This document shows, one piece after another, positions 42,380-51,031 of a stretch of 64,000 nt of DNA. Under the pieces are notes generated by a model. The model saw nothing but the letters and a program-made list of their open reading frames with translations, searched no databases and was not told the DNA's origin. Source of the stretch: Microbacterium mitrae (GTDB lineage: Bacteria; Actinomycetota; Actinomycetes; Actinomycetales; Microbacteriaceae); NCBI RefSeq assembly GCF_008017445.1, contig NZ_VRSW01000003.1, positions 219,367 through 283,366 of the forward strand. The letters are read 5' to 3'. Position 1 is the stretch's first letter. Each line of letters opens with the position of its first letter. Position numbers and translations under genes: made by a program.

Positions 42380-42919
42380 ATGACAGAGCGCGAGGGCGTG
42401 AGCGGAGATGGCATCTACCGCCTCGATGCCAGCGACCCGGAAGGTCGACTTGTCGATCGTTCAGGCATGTCGGCCGACGATGTGGCGCAGGTCAGCGAAG
42501 TGATGCAAGCGCTCGGCGCTCTGCGCGCCGCCGAGCAACGAATTTCCGATGCATCGCGGCGCTATATGAAGCTCAATGAGACCGATATGCGTGCGCTGCA
42601 CTTTCTCGCCGCGTGCTTGCACACCGACACGGTGGCAACGCCCGGCGCGATTGCCGCGCATCTAGGAATCTCAACGGCCTCGACAACGAAGCTGCTCGAT
42701 CGGCTAGAGACCGGCGGCCACGTGACGCGTGCCGCTCATCCCACCGATCGACGCGCGCTCGCAATTGCTATTACCCCCGAAACGCACGAGGCAGCCATGC
42801 AGTCGGTCGGTCGCCAGCACGCCAAGCGCGTGCCGTCGGTCATGCGACTCAGCCCGGCCGAACGCGAGACCGTGATCGAGTTTCTGCGCAACATGGCCGC
42901 CGACCTCGACACACCTTAA
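42380..42919 (+). CDS. MarR-family regulator
   Basis: 179 residues; winged helix AIAAHLGISTASTTKLLDRLETGGHV with wing HPTDRRALAIAITPE. Conserved arrangement with an MMPL exporter suggests it represses that gene. AGGGG overlaps the -10-to-start gap, so either leaderless or short-leader translation is possible. Confidence 0.93.
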   Translation: MTEREGVSGDGIYRLDASDPEGRLVDRSGMSADDVAQVSEVMQALGALRAAEQRISDASRRYMKLNETDMRALHFLAACLHTDTVATPGAIAAHLGISTASTTKLLDRLETGGHVTRAAHPTDRRALAIAITPETHEAAMQSVGRQHAKRVPSVMRLSPAERETVIEFLRNMAADLDTP

Positions 42920-42923
42920 ACAC

Positions 42924-42957
42924 CGAACGACCCCGACGCTATGCGCGGGGTCGTTCG
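42924..42957. terminator. hairpin between convergent genes
   Basis: 12-bp stem CGAACGACCCCG/CGGGGTCGTTCG with a 10-nt loop. Likely serves both converging genes; T-runs are short. Confidence 0.7.
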
Positions 42958-42972
42958 AGCAAAACAGGCCTA

Positions 42973-43461
42973 TTACCGGTAGTTGGCGTACTGGAGGTCG
43001 ACGTCGAGGTCGGCGGCCTTGAGGAGGCGCTGTACCTCTTGCAGGTCGTCGCGGCTCTTGGAGCTCACACGAAGTTCGTCGCCCTGAATCTGGCTCTTCA
43101 CGCCCTTGGGACCCTCGTCGCGGATGATCTTGTTGATCTTCTTCGCGTTCTCTTGCGAGATGCCTTCCTTCAGCGTCGAGGTGATGCGCACCTCTTTGCC
43201 GGAGGCGAGTGGTTCACCCGAGTCGAGGCTCTTCAGTGAGATGCCGCGCTTGATGAGCTTGGTCTGAAAGACATCGAGCACCGCGTTTGCGCGCTCTTCT
43301 GAGTTCGCCTTGATGATGATCGAGTCGCCGCTCCAGTCGATAGAGGCGTCGGTGCCCTTGAAGTCGTAGCGCTGCTCGACCTCTTTCTTCGCCTGGTTCA
43401 GAGCGTTGTCTGCCTCTTGGCGGTCGATCTTGGAGACGATGTCGAATGAGGAGTCAGCCAT
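42973..43461 (-). CDS. YajQ family nucleotide-binding protein
   Basis: 162 residues. [35 protein letters not shown] and the C-terminal [20 protein letters not shown] are near-invariant in the YajQ/UPF0234 family, which binds RNA or c-di-GMP. The start is ATG 43461; the longer frame is not supported. On the minus strand TACCAT ends 6 nt before the ATG. Confidence 0.95.
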   Translation of the reverse strand: MADSSFDIVSKIDRQEADNALNQAKKEVEQRYDFKGTDASIDWSGDSIIIKANSEERANAVLDVFQTKLIKRGISLKSLDSGEPLASGKEVRITSTLKEGISQENAKKINKIIRDEGPKGVKSQIQGDELRVSSKSRDDLQEVQRLLKAADLDVDLQYANYR

Positions 43462-43467
43462 ACGCAC

Positions 43468-43473
43468 ATGGTA
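43468..43473 (-). promoter_or_regulatory. -10 box TACCAT of the YajQ gene
   Basis: TACCAT, then GTGCGT, then ATG 43461; no Shine-Dalgarno. Confidence 0.5.
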
Positions 43474-43532
43474 TCCGTCTGACGCGCAATCTGCCCTATG
43501 CATGCCGCGCACCTGCCCCACGCATGCCCGCG

Positions 43533-43548
43533 TGTAAGCGTTTCCACA
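43533..43548. promoter_or_regulatory. upstream LacI-type operator
   Basis: TGTAAGCGTTTCCACA, an imperfect version of the central-CG palindrome of LacI/GalR repressors. Its centre is 88 bp from that of the site at 43621. Confidence 0.55.
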
Positions 43549-43591
43549 ATCACAATCTGGATACAGCGTGATTATTTGGCACAATTTTCTG

Positions 43592-43636
43592 TTGCGCATC
43601 TGGGTGAAGGGTGTGCATACTGTAAGCGCTTGCAAT
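43592..43636 (+). promoter_or_regulatory. malE promoter with LacI-type operator
   Basis: -35 TTGCGC (43592-43597), 18 bp, -10 CATACT (43616-43621). TGTAAGCGCTTGCAAT (43621-43636) directly follows and would cover the transcription start. A LacI-family maltose regulator is inferred; its gene is not in the window. Confidence 0.6.
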
Positions 43637-43709
43637 CACATCGCCAGGGCAACGTCGGCCGGCACTTGCGTCGACACCCTGGGCCCACAAACTCAGAGAG
43701 GCAACACCA

Positions 43710-44963
43710 ATGATGGTGAACAAGAAGGGCGCCCTTGTATTTGGCGCACTGCTGGCAACGAGCGCACTGCTTGCTGGTTGCTCGGGATCGGCAAACCCCG
43801 CCGACACCACCAAGCCTGAAGATTCCACCGGCGCAGAGTCGAGCGAAAACACCCTCGTCGTCTGGGTTGACGCTGAGCGTGTAGACGCACTTCAGGGCGC
43901 CGCTGACGCTTACGAAGAGAAGACCGGCATCGCCGTAGACATCGTTGGTCGCGATGTCAACACGATCAAGGATGACTTCATCCAGCAGGTTCCGACCGGC
44001 AAGGGCCCCGACATCGTCATGGGCGCACACGACTGGGCCGGCGAGCTCGCCACCAACGGTGTCGTTGCTCCCCTCGAGCTTGGCGACTCCGCCGCCGACT
44101 ACCTCGATGTTGCGCTGAACGCCGCCACCTACGAGGGTACCGTTTACCTGCTTCCCTACGCTGTCGAGAACATTGCGCTGTTGCGTAACGCCGACATCGC
44201 TCCCAACGCGCCGACCTCGTTCGACGACATGCTCGCCACCGGCACCGCCGCTGGCCTCGAGCAGCCCTTCGTTGTTGAGCAGGGCGTTGAGGGCAACCCC
44301 TACCACCTGTACCCGTTCCAGACGGCATTCGGCGCTCCGGTCTTCGGCCTTGACGCTGACGGCGGCTACGACCCCACCAAGCTCGAGCTCGGCTCGGCTG
44401 GCGGCACCGAGTTCGCTAACTGGCTGGCAGCACAGGGCAAGAACGGAACCGGCGCGCTGAACACCGACATCGACGGTGCCATCGCTAAGGAGAACTTCCT
44501 CTCCGGCAAGTCGGCTTACTGGCTGACCGGCCCGTGGAACGTTGGCGCAGCGGTTGACGCTGGCATCAACGTCTCCGTTGACGCGATCCCCAGCCCGACC
44601 GCAAACCCGGCTCAGCCGTTCGCTGGTGTCAAGGGCTTCTACGTCTCGAGCGAGTCGAAGAACACCGTTGCTGCCAACGACTTCCTGGTGAACTACATCG
44701 GAACCGCTGACGTTCAGCTTGAGCTGTTCAAGGCTGGCAACGTTCTGCCCGCTCTGACGGCAGCAGCCGAAGAAGCATCGAACGACCCGATCGTCGCTGG
44801 CTTCGCAGCCGCCGGTGAGAGCGCAGTTCCGATGCCCGCCGTTCCCGCCATGGGTGCCGTGTGGCAGTACTGGGGCATCGCCCAGGCTGAGATCATCAAC
44901 GGTGGCGACCCGACGACGGTATGGGCAAAGCTCGTATCAGACGTCGCGGCAGCGATCAAGTAG
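43710..44963 (+). CDS. malE: maltose/maltodextrin ABC transporter binding lipoprotein
   Basis: 417 residues, lipobox LLAGC (~Cys24). Family 1 solute-binding fold: LVVWVDAERVDALQGAADAYEEKTG, GKGPDIVMGAHDWAGELATNG, YLLPYAVENIALLRN, KSAYWLTGPWNV. Matches MalE of gram-positives. AGAGAGG precedes the tandem ATGs; either could start. Followed by a stable stem-loop, then malF and malG. Unusually low use of GCG/CGG codons compared with neighbours suggests high expression. Confidence 0.93.
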   Translation: MMVNKKGALVFGALLATSALLAGCSGSANPADTTKPEDSTGAESSENTLVVWVDAERVDALQGAADAYEEKTGIAVDIVGRDVNTIKDDFIQQVPTGKGPDIVMGAHDWAGELATNGVVAPLELGDSAADYLDVALNAATYEGTVYLLPYAVENIALLRNADIAPNAPTSFDDMLATGTAAGLEQPFVVEQGVEGNPYHLYPFQTAFGAPVFGLDADGGYDPTKLELGSAGGTEFANWLAAQGKNGTGALNTDIDGAIAKENFLSGKSAYWLTGPWNVGAAVDAGINVSVDAIPSPTANPAQPFAGVKGFYVSSESKNTVAANDFLVNYIGTADVQLELFKAGNVLPALTAAAEEASNDPIVAGFAAAGESAVPMPAVPAMGAVWQYWGIAQAEIINGGDPTTVWAKLVSDVAAAIK

Positions 44964-44970
44964 TAGCAAT

Positions 44971-45004
44971 TCTGTGGGTGCGGCGCTAGCGTCGCACCCA
45001 CAGA
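44971..45004 (+). terminator. intercistronic stem-loop between malE and malF
   Basis: 12-bp stem TCTGTGGGTGCG/CGCACCCACAGA with loop GCGCTAGCGT and no T-run. More likely an mRNA-stabilising or partial-termination hairpin that raises the binding-protein level over the permeases. Confidence 0.65.
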
Positions 45005-45032
45005 CACGTTCGGACGGGGAAGGGTCAGCCGC

Positions 45033-46643
45033 ATGACCATAGAGGCGCCAGTCGAACCACCGGTTCGTCGCACCAAACAACAGCGTCGTGCCGCTCATAT
45101 CGCCGAGCACGCCAGCGGGAGCATCTGGGCGATTGTCGCCAAGCTTGCGCTACTCGGAATCGTCGATGCCATCGCGATCTACGCGGTCATCGTTTTGGTC
45201 GGCTATCAGCAGTGGGGCGTTGCCGCCCTCGTGATCGCCGTCACGATTCTCGTCAACTGGATTTACTTTTCGCGCGGCAAACTGCCCGCCAAGTACCTGG
45301 TTCCGGGCGTCATCTTCCTCCTGATTTTCCAGGTGTTCGTGCTCGGGTACACCGGGTACATCGCCTTCACCAACCAGGGCACCGGCCACAGCCTGAACAA
45401 AGATCAGGCGATCAGCTCTCTCATGGCGACCTCGCTTGAGCGCGTCGAAGACTCTGTCACCTACGACGTCACCGTCGTAGAAAATGGCGCGGGCGAGCTG
45501 GGCCTGCTGGTTACCGACCCTGACGGAGACGTGTCGGTCGGAACCACGGAGTCGGGCCTCGAAGAGGTCTCGGGTGCCGAAATGGACGGCGGCAAGGCTG
45601 TCGCGCTCGAAGGCTGGACCTCCCTGAAGTTCGCCGACGTCGTCAACCGTTCTGACGAGCTCGAAGCCCTTTCGGTTCCGCTCTCCGACGACCCGAACGA
45701 CGGCGCCCTGCGCAGCCCCGACGGCCAGAAGGGGTACCTGTACACCTCGTCGCTGACGTACGACCCCGTTGCCGACACCATGACCGATAACGACGGAACC
45801 GTGTTCTCCGACAACGGCGAAGGCTCGTTTGTCGCCCCCGACGGTACCGCGCTGACTCCGGGTTGGACCGTCACCGTCGGCTTCGATAACTTCATCCGAG
45901 CCGTGACCGACCAGCGTCTCGCACAGCCGCTGATGTACGTCACAGCGTGGACCTTCGCCTTCGCGATTCTGTCGGTCGCCACGACCTTCTTCCTCGGTCT
46001 GTTCCTCGCCATCGTCTTTAACGACATGCGCATGCGCGGCCGCAAGGTCTACCGATCGCTCATGATCCTGCCGTACGCGGTTCCGTCGTTCCTGTCGGCG
46101 CTGGTGTGGGCGGGAATGATGAACCAGTCGTTCGGTTTCATCAACCAGGTGCTGCTGGGCGGAGCCGATATACCGTGGCTCACCGATCCGTGGCTCGCCA
46201 AGGTTTCCATCCTGTTGGTGAACCTGTGGCTCGGCTTCCCCTACATGTTCCTGGTGTGCATGGGTGCTTTGCAGTCGATCCCAGAAGACGCGCTTGAGGC
46301 GGCGAAGATGGACGGCGCAAAGCCGTGGGCGGTGTTCCGACTCATCAAGCTGCCGCTACTTCTCGTGAGTGTGGCGCCGCTGCTGATCGCATCGTTCGCG
46401 TTCAACTTCAACAACTTCAACGTGATCTTCATGCTCACCAACGGTGGCCCCCGAGATACCGCGGCCCCGATCCCCGTCGGCTTCACCGACATTCTGATCT
46501 CGATGGTCTACAAGGTGGCCTTTACCGGGCAGACCCGTGACTACGGCCTCGCCAGTGCCTACTCCATCTTGATCTTCATCATCGTCGCGGTGATTTCGAT
46601 CATTGCCTTCCGCCGCACCAAGAGCCTGGAGGAGCTGAACTAA
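45033..46643 (+). CDS. malF: maltodextrin ABC transporter permease MalF-like
   Basis: 536 residues. Three N-terminal helices (VDAIAIYAVIVLVGY, VAALVIAVTILVNWIYF, YLVPGVIFLLIFQVFVLGY), an extracytoplasmic insertion of ~170 residues before TPGWTVTVGFDNFIRAV, then the core with coupling motif EAAKMDGAKPWAVFRLIKLPLL. The P2-like insertion is as in enteric MalF. GGAAGGG lies before ATG 45033. Its stop overlaps malG by 1 bp. No cognate ATPase gene is here; a shared MsiK-type ATPase is likely. Confidence 0.93.
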   Translation: MTIEAPVEPPVRRTKQQRRAAHIAEHASGSIWAIVAKLALLGIVDAIAIYAVIVLVGYQQWGVAALVIAVTILVNWIYFSRGKLPAKYLVPGVIFLLIFQVFVLGYTGYIAFTNQGTGHSLNKDQAISSLMATSLERVEDSVTYDVTVVENGAGELGLLVTDPDGDVSVGTTESGLEEVSGAEMDGGKAVALEGWTSLKFADVVNRSDELEALSVPLSDDPNDGALRSPDGQKGYLYTSSLTYDPVADTMTDNDGTVFSDNGEGSFVAPDGTALTPGWTVTVGFDNFIRAVTDQRLAQPLMYVTAWTFAFAILSVATTFFLGLFLAIVFNDMRMRGRKVYRSLMILPYAVPSFLSALVWAGMMNQSFGFINQVLLGGADIPWLTDPWLAKVSILLVNLWLGFPYMFLVCMGALQSIPEDALEAAKMDGAKPWAVFRLIKLPLLLVSVAPLLIASFAFNFNNFNVIFMLTNGGPRDTAAPIPVGFTDILISMVYKVAFTGQTRDYGLASAYSILIFIIVAVISIIAFRRTKSLEELN

Positions 46644-47551
46644 TGACTACCGCAGCACTTCCCACTGACATCGCCACGATCCCAACGAAGCGCCCGTTTA
46701 ACTTCGGACGCTGGTTTGCGGCCACCGGATGGCGCCACATCGTCGGGGCGATCATGGTGATCTTCTCGCTCTTTCCGATCATCTTTGTCATCTCGTCATC
46801 GCTGAATCCCGAAAGCACGCTCACGGGCTCCAACGCGTTGTTCTCGGCGATTGGTCTCGACAGCTACGCCCGCATGCTCAACGACCCACAGGTTCCGTTC
46901 ATGCAGTGGTTCGGCAACACCATGCTGGTGGCTGGCATCACGAGCGTGTCGACGGTCTTCCTCGGCGCCCTCGCCGCCTACGCGTTCTCGCGCATGCGCT
47001 TCGCTGGCCGTCGCGTCGGGCTGATGTCGATTGTGATCGTGCAGATGTTCCCGCAGATTCTGGCGGTCGTCGCGATCTTCCTGCTGATGTCGACGCTGGG
47101 CGAATGGTTCCCGGCGATTGGCCTGAACACCCACGCCGGCCTGATTCTGGTCTACCTCGGCGGCGCGCTCGGCGTGAACACCTACCTCATGTACGGCTTC
47201 TTCAACACGGTGCCGAAAGACATCGATGAGGCCGCGAAGATCGACGGCGCAAGCCACGCGCGCATCTTCTTCACGATCATCCTGCGCCTGGTGGCCCCGA
47301 TTCTCGCGGTTGTCGCGCTGCTGAGCTTCATTTCAACCGTGAACGAGTTTGTGGTCGCCTCCGTCATCCTCACCGACAAAGAGACCCAGACACTTGCCGT
47401 TGGCCTCACGCAGTTGGTCTCCAACCCGCGTTACGCCGACTGGTCGGCGTTCTCGGCCGGTGCGGTGATGTCGGCTCTGCCAGTGGTGGCGCTGTTCCTC
47501 TACCTGCAGAAGTACATCGTCGGTGGTCTGACCGCCGGCGCCGTCAAGTAA
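46643..47551 (+). CDS. malG: maltodextrin ABC transporter permease MalG-like
   Basis: 302 residues, six helices. Coupling motif DEAAKIDGASHARIFFTIILRLV; C-terminal VGGLTAGAVK is typical of MalG. TAATG overlap with malF couples translation. Confidence 0.94.
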   Translation: MTTAALPTDIATIPTKRPFNFGRWFAATGWRHIVGAIMVIFSLFPIIFVISSSLNPESTLTGSNALFSAIGLDSYARMLNDPQVPFMQWFGNTMLVAGITSVSTVFLGALAAYAFSRMRFAGRRVGLMSIVIVQMFPQILAVVAIFLLMSTLGEWFPAIGLNTHAGLILVYLGGALGVNTYLMYGFFNTVPKDIDEAAKIDGASHARIFFTIILRLVAPILAVVALLSFISTVNEFVVASVILTDKETQTLAVGLTQLVSNPRYADWSAFSAGAVMSALPVVALFLYLQKYIVGGLTAGAVK

Positions 47552-47570
47552 TCGCCGAAACGGCACCGAT

Positions 47571-47609
47571 GAGCCGCCCCTACGTCTGGTCACCAGCGCG
47601 GGGCGGCTT
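47571..47609 (+). terminator. terminator of the mal operon
   Basis: Outer stem GAGCCGCCCC/GGGGCGGCTT (47571-47580, 47600-47609) enclosing a second stem CTGGT/ACCAG, then TCGTCG. Confidence 0.7.
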
Positions 47610-47649
47610 CGTCGTTCACGCCCCGCCGGGCGGGAGCCGCGGAACCGCG

Positions 47650-48510
47650 TCAGGCGGAAGCAACACCCGTACCGCGCACGGCGATCTCGGCGCTGAACGA
47701 GGGGCCAAAGCGCATGCGAACATCGGTGACCTCGATCGCCGGACCCACCAACTCCGCCATGGTGTGCTCGCCCTCGACAGCTTCACGAATCTTGCGACGG
47801 AACGCGCGCGCAGCGATCGCTACGATGGGGTTGCGGCTCGTGATCTTGAGGTTCGAAACCCGCACGGTGAGCGATTCGTCAATCTCCACGTGCGCGGTTG
47901 CCGCGCCCGAGAACGCCAAGAATCCCTTGCGCGCCCCCACCGCGACGCGTACGTCGGCGCTGCGGTCGCTCTGCGAGGTTCCGCTCACCGCGAGTTTGGT
48001 GACCGTGACCTCCCCCGAACTGTTGGCGGCCTCACGCGCCGCTTTTGCCAGCTTGTCGAGGTCGGTGTCGACGCTCACCGTCGCGCGACCGCGCCAGGTC
48101 TTGACTCCGTCGAACCCCATCACCAGGCCATCGGCTTCGAGCCAGGCCAGCGGAACCTCGGTGGCGGTTGCGATGAGCGACAGCGGCGCCTTCTCCACCG
48201 TGATTCGCTCCAACACAACGCTGAGCCGGCCCAGCAGGCCCGTTGTCACAGTCGCGGCGGGAATCTCGAGCGCGGTTTCGGGATCGTCCTCGGGCGCGAA
48301 ACGGAAAGCCGCATCGCGGGTGCTGATACTCAGCGACGGAATGTCGGCGCCATCGATGGAACCATCGATGTGCAGCCGGCGCAGGTCGCGTTCTGGCACG
48401 CCGCCGTGCCGCAGGATGTCGTGAATGAAGGCGTGCAACTCGGCACGCGTCTTCGGGCGCGGGCGCCACAGTGTGCGGGGCAACAGGGCTCGGTCTTCGT
48501 GCGCGAGCAT
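47650..48510 (-). CDS. DUF2993 (LmeA-like) protein
   Basis: 286 residues without a clear signal peptide from ATG 48510. IHDILRHGGVPERDLRRLHIDGSIDGADIPSLSISTRDAAF and repeated beta-strand segments (VTVTKLAVSG, LTVRVSNLKITSRNP) fit a DUF2993 lipid-binding-like fold. TACGCT ends 6 nt before this ATG on the minus strand, which is preferred to the longer frame. Lies between the importer and the GH13 gene on the other strand; relation unknown. Confidence 0.72.
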   Translation of the reverse strand: MLAHEDRALLPRTLWRPRPKTRAELHAFIHDILRHGGVPERDLRRLHIDGSIDGADIPSLSISTRDAAFRFAPEDDPETALEIPAATVTTGLLGRLSVVLERITVEKAPLSLIATATEVPLAWLEADGLVMGFDGVKTWRGRATVSVDTDLDKLAKAAREAANSSGEVTVTKLAVSGTSQSDRSADVRVAVGARKGFLAFSGAATAHVEIDESLTVRVSNLKITSRNPIVAIAARAFRRKIREAVEGEHTMAELVGPAIEVTDVRMRFGPSFSAEIAVRGTGVASA

Positions 48511-48516
48511 GCCCCC

Positions 48517-48522
48517 AGCGTA
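48517..48522 (-). promoter_or_regulatory. -10 box TACGCT of the DUF2993 gene
   Basis: TACGCT, then GGGGGC, then ATG 48510: the same spacer as the tocopherol-cyclase-like gene. Confidence 0.5.
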
Positions 48523-48572
48523 GGCGGCGGCGCCGACCCTGACACAATGACAACACAACGAAAGGTGCATCC

Positions 48573-50456
48573 GTGACGCTGCTGCAGCCCCACCATGATG
48601 GTTCCGACCTCTACGTCTCAACGCAGGCGCCCGCGCTTGGCGACACCGTGCAGGTACGCGTTCGCGTGCCGCAACACTACGGCCCACTGACGGCGGTGCG
48701 CACCCGTTCTAACCCCGACCACGAGCCGGCATGGAGCGAAGCGACGCTGGTTTCGAGCGCCGACGGGTGGGACTGGTGGCAGGCCGACATTGTCGTTGAA
48801 AACCCGCGTCACGGGTACCGGTTCTTGTTTATCCACACGAACGGTGCGGTCGAAACCCTCAACCAGTCGGGATTGCACACCGGTGAAACGCTTGACGCCG
48901 AAGACTTCGCGTTTGTTGCCAGCACGCCGCCACCCGCCTGGCTGTCGGAGTCGGTGATGTACCAAATCTTTCCCGACCGGTTCGCCCGTTCGGCGCTGGC
49001 CGATGAGCGCCCCACGCCCGAGTGGGCTATTCCGGCCGAGTGGGATACCCCGGTTGATCCGGTCATTCCGGGCCGCTCGCAGCAGTTCTATGGCGGCGAC
49101 CTCGACGGCATCATCGAGCACCTCGACCACCTGCAAGACCTAGGCGTCACGCTGCTGTACCTCACCCCGGTGTTCCCGGCGGCCTCCAACCACCGCTACG
49201 ACGCCTCGAGCTTCATGACGGTTGATCCGCTGCTCGGCGGTGATGAGGCCTACAAGCGGCTGATCGACGCCGTTCACGCACGGGGCATGCGCATTATTGG
49301 CGACCTGACCAGCAACCACTCCGGCGACCGCCACGAATGGTTCCGCGCCGCCTACGGCAATCCGGCGGCGCCGGAGAGTGCCTTCTACTACTTCACTAAC
49401 GCCGACAACACCGAGTACGTGTCGTGGCTGGGCTCGCTCACCCTGCCCAAGTTCAATTGGGCCTCACAAGAGCTTCGTCAACGCTTTATCGAGGGTGAAG
49501 ATTCGGTCGTCGCGCACTGGTTGAAGCAACCCTTTGGCATCGACGGATGGCGCGTCGACGTTGCCAATATGACCGGGCGATACCGCGATATCGACCTCAA
49601 CGCCGAGGTGCGCGAGACGCTGCTGCGCACGGTGTTGGCGACCAACCCGGACGCCATTCTGCTCGGCGAATCGACCAACGACGCCACGAGCGACCTGCAG
49701 GGCGACGCCTGGCACGGTGCCATGACGTATCCGTCGTTCACGCGACCGGTATGGGGGTGGCTGAGCGACCCGCAAGGAACGCCGTACCTCACCTATGACG
49801 GCGAAGAGGTCACCGAACCCTGGTTCTTCACGCAGCCGATCGGCGGCATTCCGCGGTACACGGCGCGTGATGTTGCCGCCGCGATGACGCGGTTTACGGC
49901 TGGCATCCCGTGGCGGGTGCGACTGGGCAACATGCTGCCGCTTGACACCCACGACACCGCACGGTTTGAGACCAACGCGGCTGCCGGAACCATGCCGGTG
50001 GCGGTGGGCTTGTCCCTCACGTTGCCGGGGGTGCCGGTGGTGTTCGCGGGCGACGAGTACGCGTTGACGGGGGCCGACGGCGAGAGCAGCCGCACGCCGA
50101 TTCCGTGGGGCACGGAGGGCGACCCCGTCGTCGCCGAGCGGATCTCGCTGTACCGTGAGCTGATCGCGCTGCGGCGCGGGCACGCGGCGCTACAGACCGG
50201 CGGCATGCGTTTCGTGCACGTCGACGATGAAGCGCTCGTGTTCGTGCGAGAAAGCGCCGAAGAGACGGTGCTGGTTGTCGCGTCGCGCGGTGATCTCTCG
50301 GTTGAGCTCGACGATGTGCAACTGCCCGGAGCCTCACACGCTGAGGCGCTGTATGGCGACGCGTTGCTCGCAACCGCTGACGATGGTTCCGTGCTGATCG
50401 AAGCCGAAGGCCCCGCCTTCGCGATGTGGCAACTGCCCGGCGTGCGCATTAGCTAA
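48573..50456 (+). CDS. GH13 alpha-glucosidase/neopullulanase-type enzyme
   Basis: 627 residues. An N-terminal carbohydrate-binding beta-domain (~1-120) as in neopullulanase/cyclomaltodextrinase, then the GH13 barrel: DLTSNHSGDRHEWF (region I), GWRVDVANM (region II, nucleophile Asp), LLGEST (region III, acid Glu), LDTHDTAR (region IV). No signal peptide, so it hydrolyses maltodextrins after import by malEFG. AAAGG stands 7 nt before GTG 48573. Confidence 0.94.
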   Translation: MTLLQPHHDGSDLYVSTQAPALGDTVQVRVRVPQHYGPLTAVRTRSNPDHEPAWSEATLVSSADGWDWWQADIVVENPRHGYRFLFIHTNGAVETLNQSGLHTGETLDAEDFAFVASTPPPAWLSESVMYQIFPDRFARSALADERPTPEWAIPAEWDTPVDPVIPGRSQQFYGGDLDGIIEHLDHLQDLGVTLLYLTPVFPAASNHRYDASSFMTVDPLLGGDEAYKRLIDAVHARGMRIIGDLTSNHSGDRHEWFRAAYGNPAAPESAFYYFTNADNTEYVSWLGSLTLPKFNWASQELRQRFIEGEDSVVAHWLKQPFGIDGWRVDVANMTGRYRDIDLNAEVRETLLRTVLATNPDAILLGESTNDATSDLQGDAWHGAMTYPSFTRPVWGWLSDPQGTPYLTYDGEEVTEPWFFTQPIGGIPRYTARDVAAAMTRFTAGIPWRVRLGNMLPLDTHDTARFETNAAAGTMPVAVGLSLTLPGVPVVFAGDEYALTGADGESSRTPIPWGTEGDPVVAERISLYRELIALRRGHAALQTGGMRFVHVDDEALVFVRESAEETVLVVASRGDLSVELDDVQLPGASHAEALYGDALLATADDGSVLIEAEGPAFAMWQLPGVRIS

Positions 50457-50536
50457 GGGCAGGTCGGAACGGGCGGGTGACGGGGTCGGAACCTGCGGGT
50501 GGCGTCACAGAGGGTGCCACGAGGCCTGGTAGATCA

Positions 50537-50542
50537 TAGACT
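50537..50542 (+). promoter_or_regulatory. -10 box TAGACT of the FBP gene
   Basis: TAGACT, then CGGCGA, then ATG 50549; no Shine-Dalgarno. Confidence 0.5.
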
Positions 50543-50548
50543 CGGCGA

Positions 50549-51031
50549 ATGCAGGCTCTCACCGAAGCGGATGTCGCTCACGCGTTTATCAACGCGACCA
50601 GCGAAGAGGCGAAGCACGTCACCGTTCCGATCGCTTTCTACATTGCCGACTGGGATCACCACGACTTCTACGCGTGGCGAGACCCTCGGCTCGCCGGTCG
50701 CGGCTACCTCATCGTGCAACTCGACGGCGAAACGACGGGCATTGTGTTGCGCCGCGCCGACGGTCATTCGCGGGCGCGAGCGGCGCTATGCAACGTCTGT
50801 CACACCATGCAGCCCGGCGACCAGGTGGCGATGTTCACCGCTCGCAAGGCGGGGCCTGCGGGCGAGCGCGGTGACAGTATCGGAACCATGATGTGTGCAG
50901 ATCTCTCGTGTCACGACAACGTGCGACTAGCAGCGCCGCTCGCGCCGGGAGAAGTACGCGCCAGTGTTGATCGACGCATTGATGAAACGCGCGCACGCGC
51001 CGAACGACTGGTTGCGCAGGTGATCGCATGA
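50549..51031 (+). CDS. FBP (EF-G-binding, FusB-like) zinc-finger protein
   Basis: 160 residues. A C-terminal four-Cys treble clef, LCNVCHTMQPGDQVAMFTARKAG... GTMMCADLSCHDNVR, is the FBP_C signature of proteins that bind elongation factor G, including FusB fusidic acid resistance proteins. The N-terminal half is helical plus FYIADWDHHDFYAWRDPRL. It overlaps the kinase gene by 4 bp. Function as a ribosome-recycling factor or resistance determinant is inferred from the family. Confidence 0.88.
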   Translation: MQALTEADVAHAFINATSEEAKHVTVPIAFYIADWDHHDFYAWRDPRLAGRGYLIVQLDGETTGIVLRRADGHSRARAALCNVCHTMQPGDQVAMFTARKAGPAGERGDSIGTMMCADLSCHDNVRLAAPLAPGEVRASVDRRIDETRARAERLVAQVIA

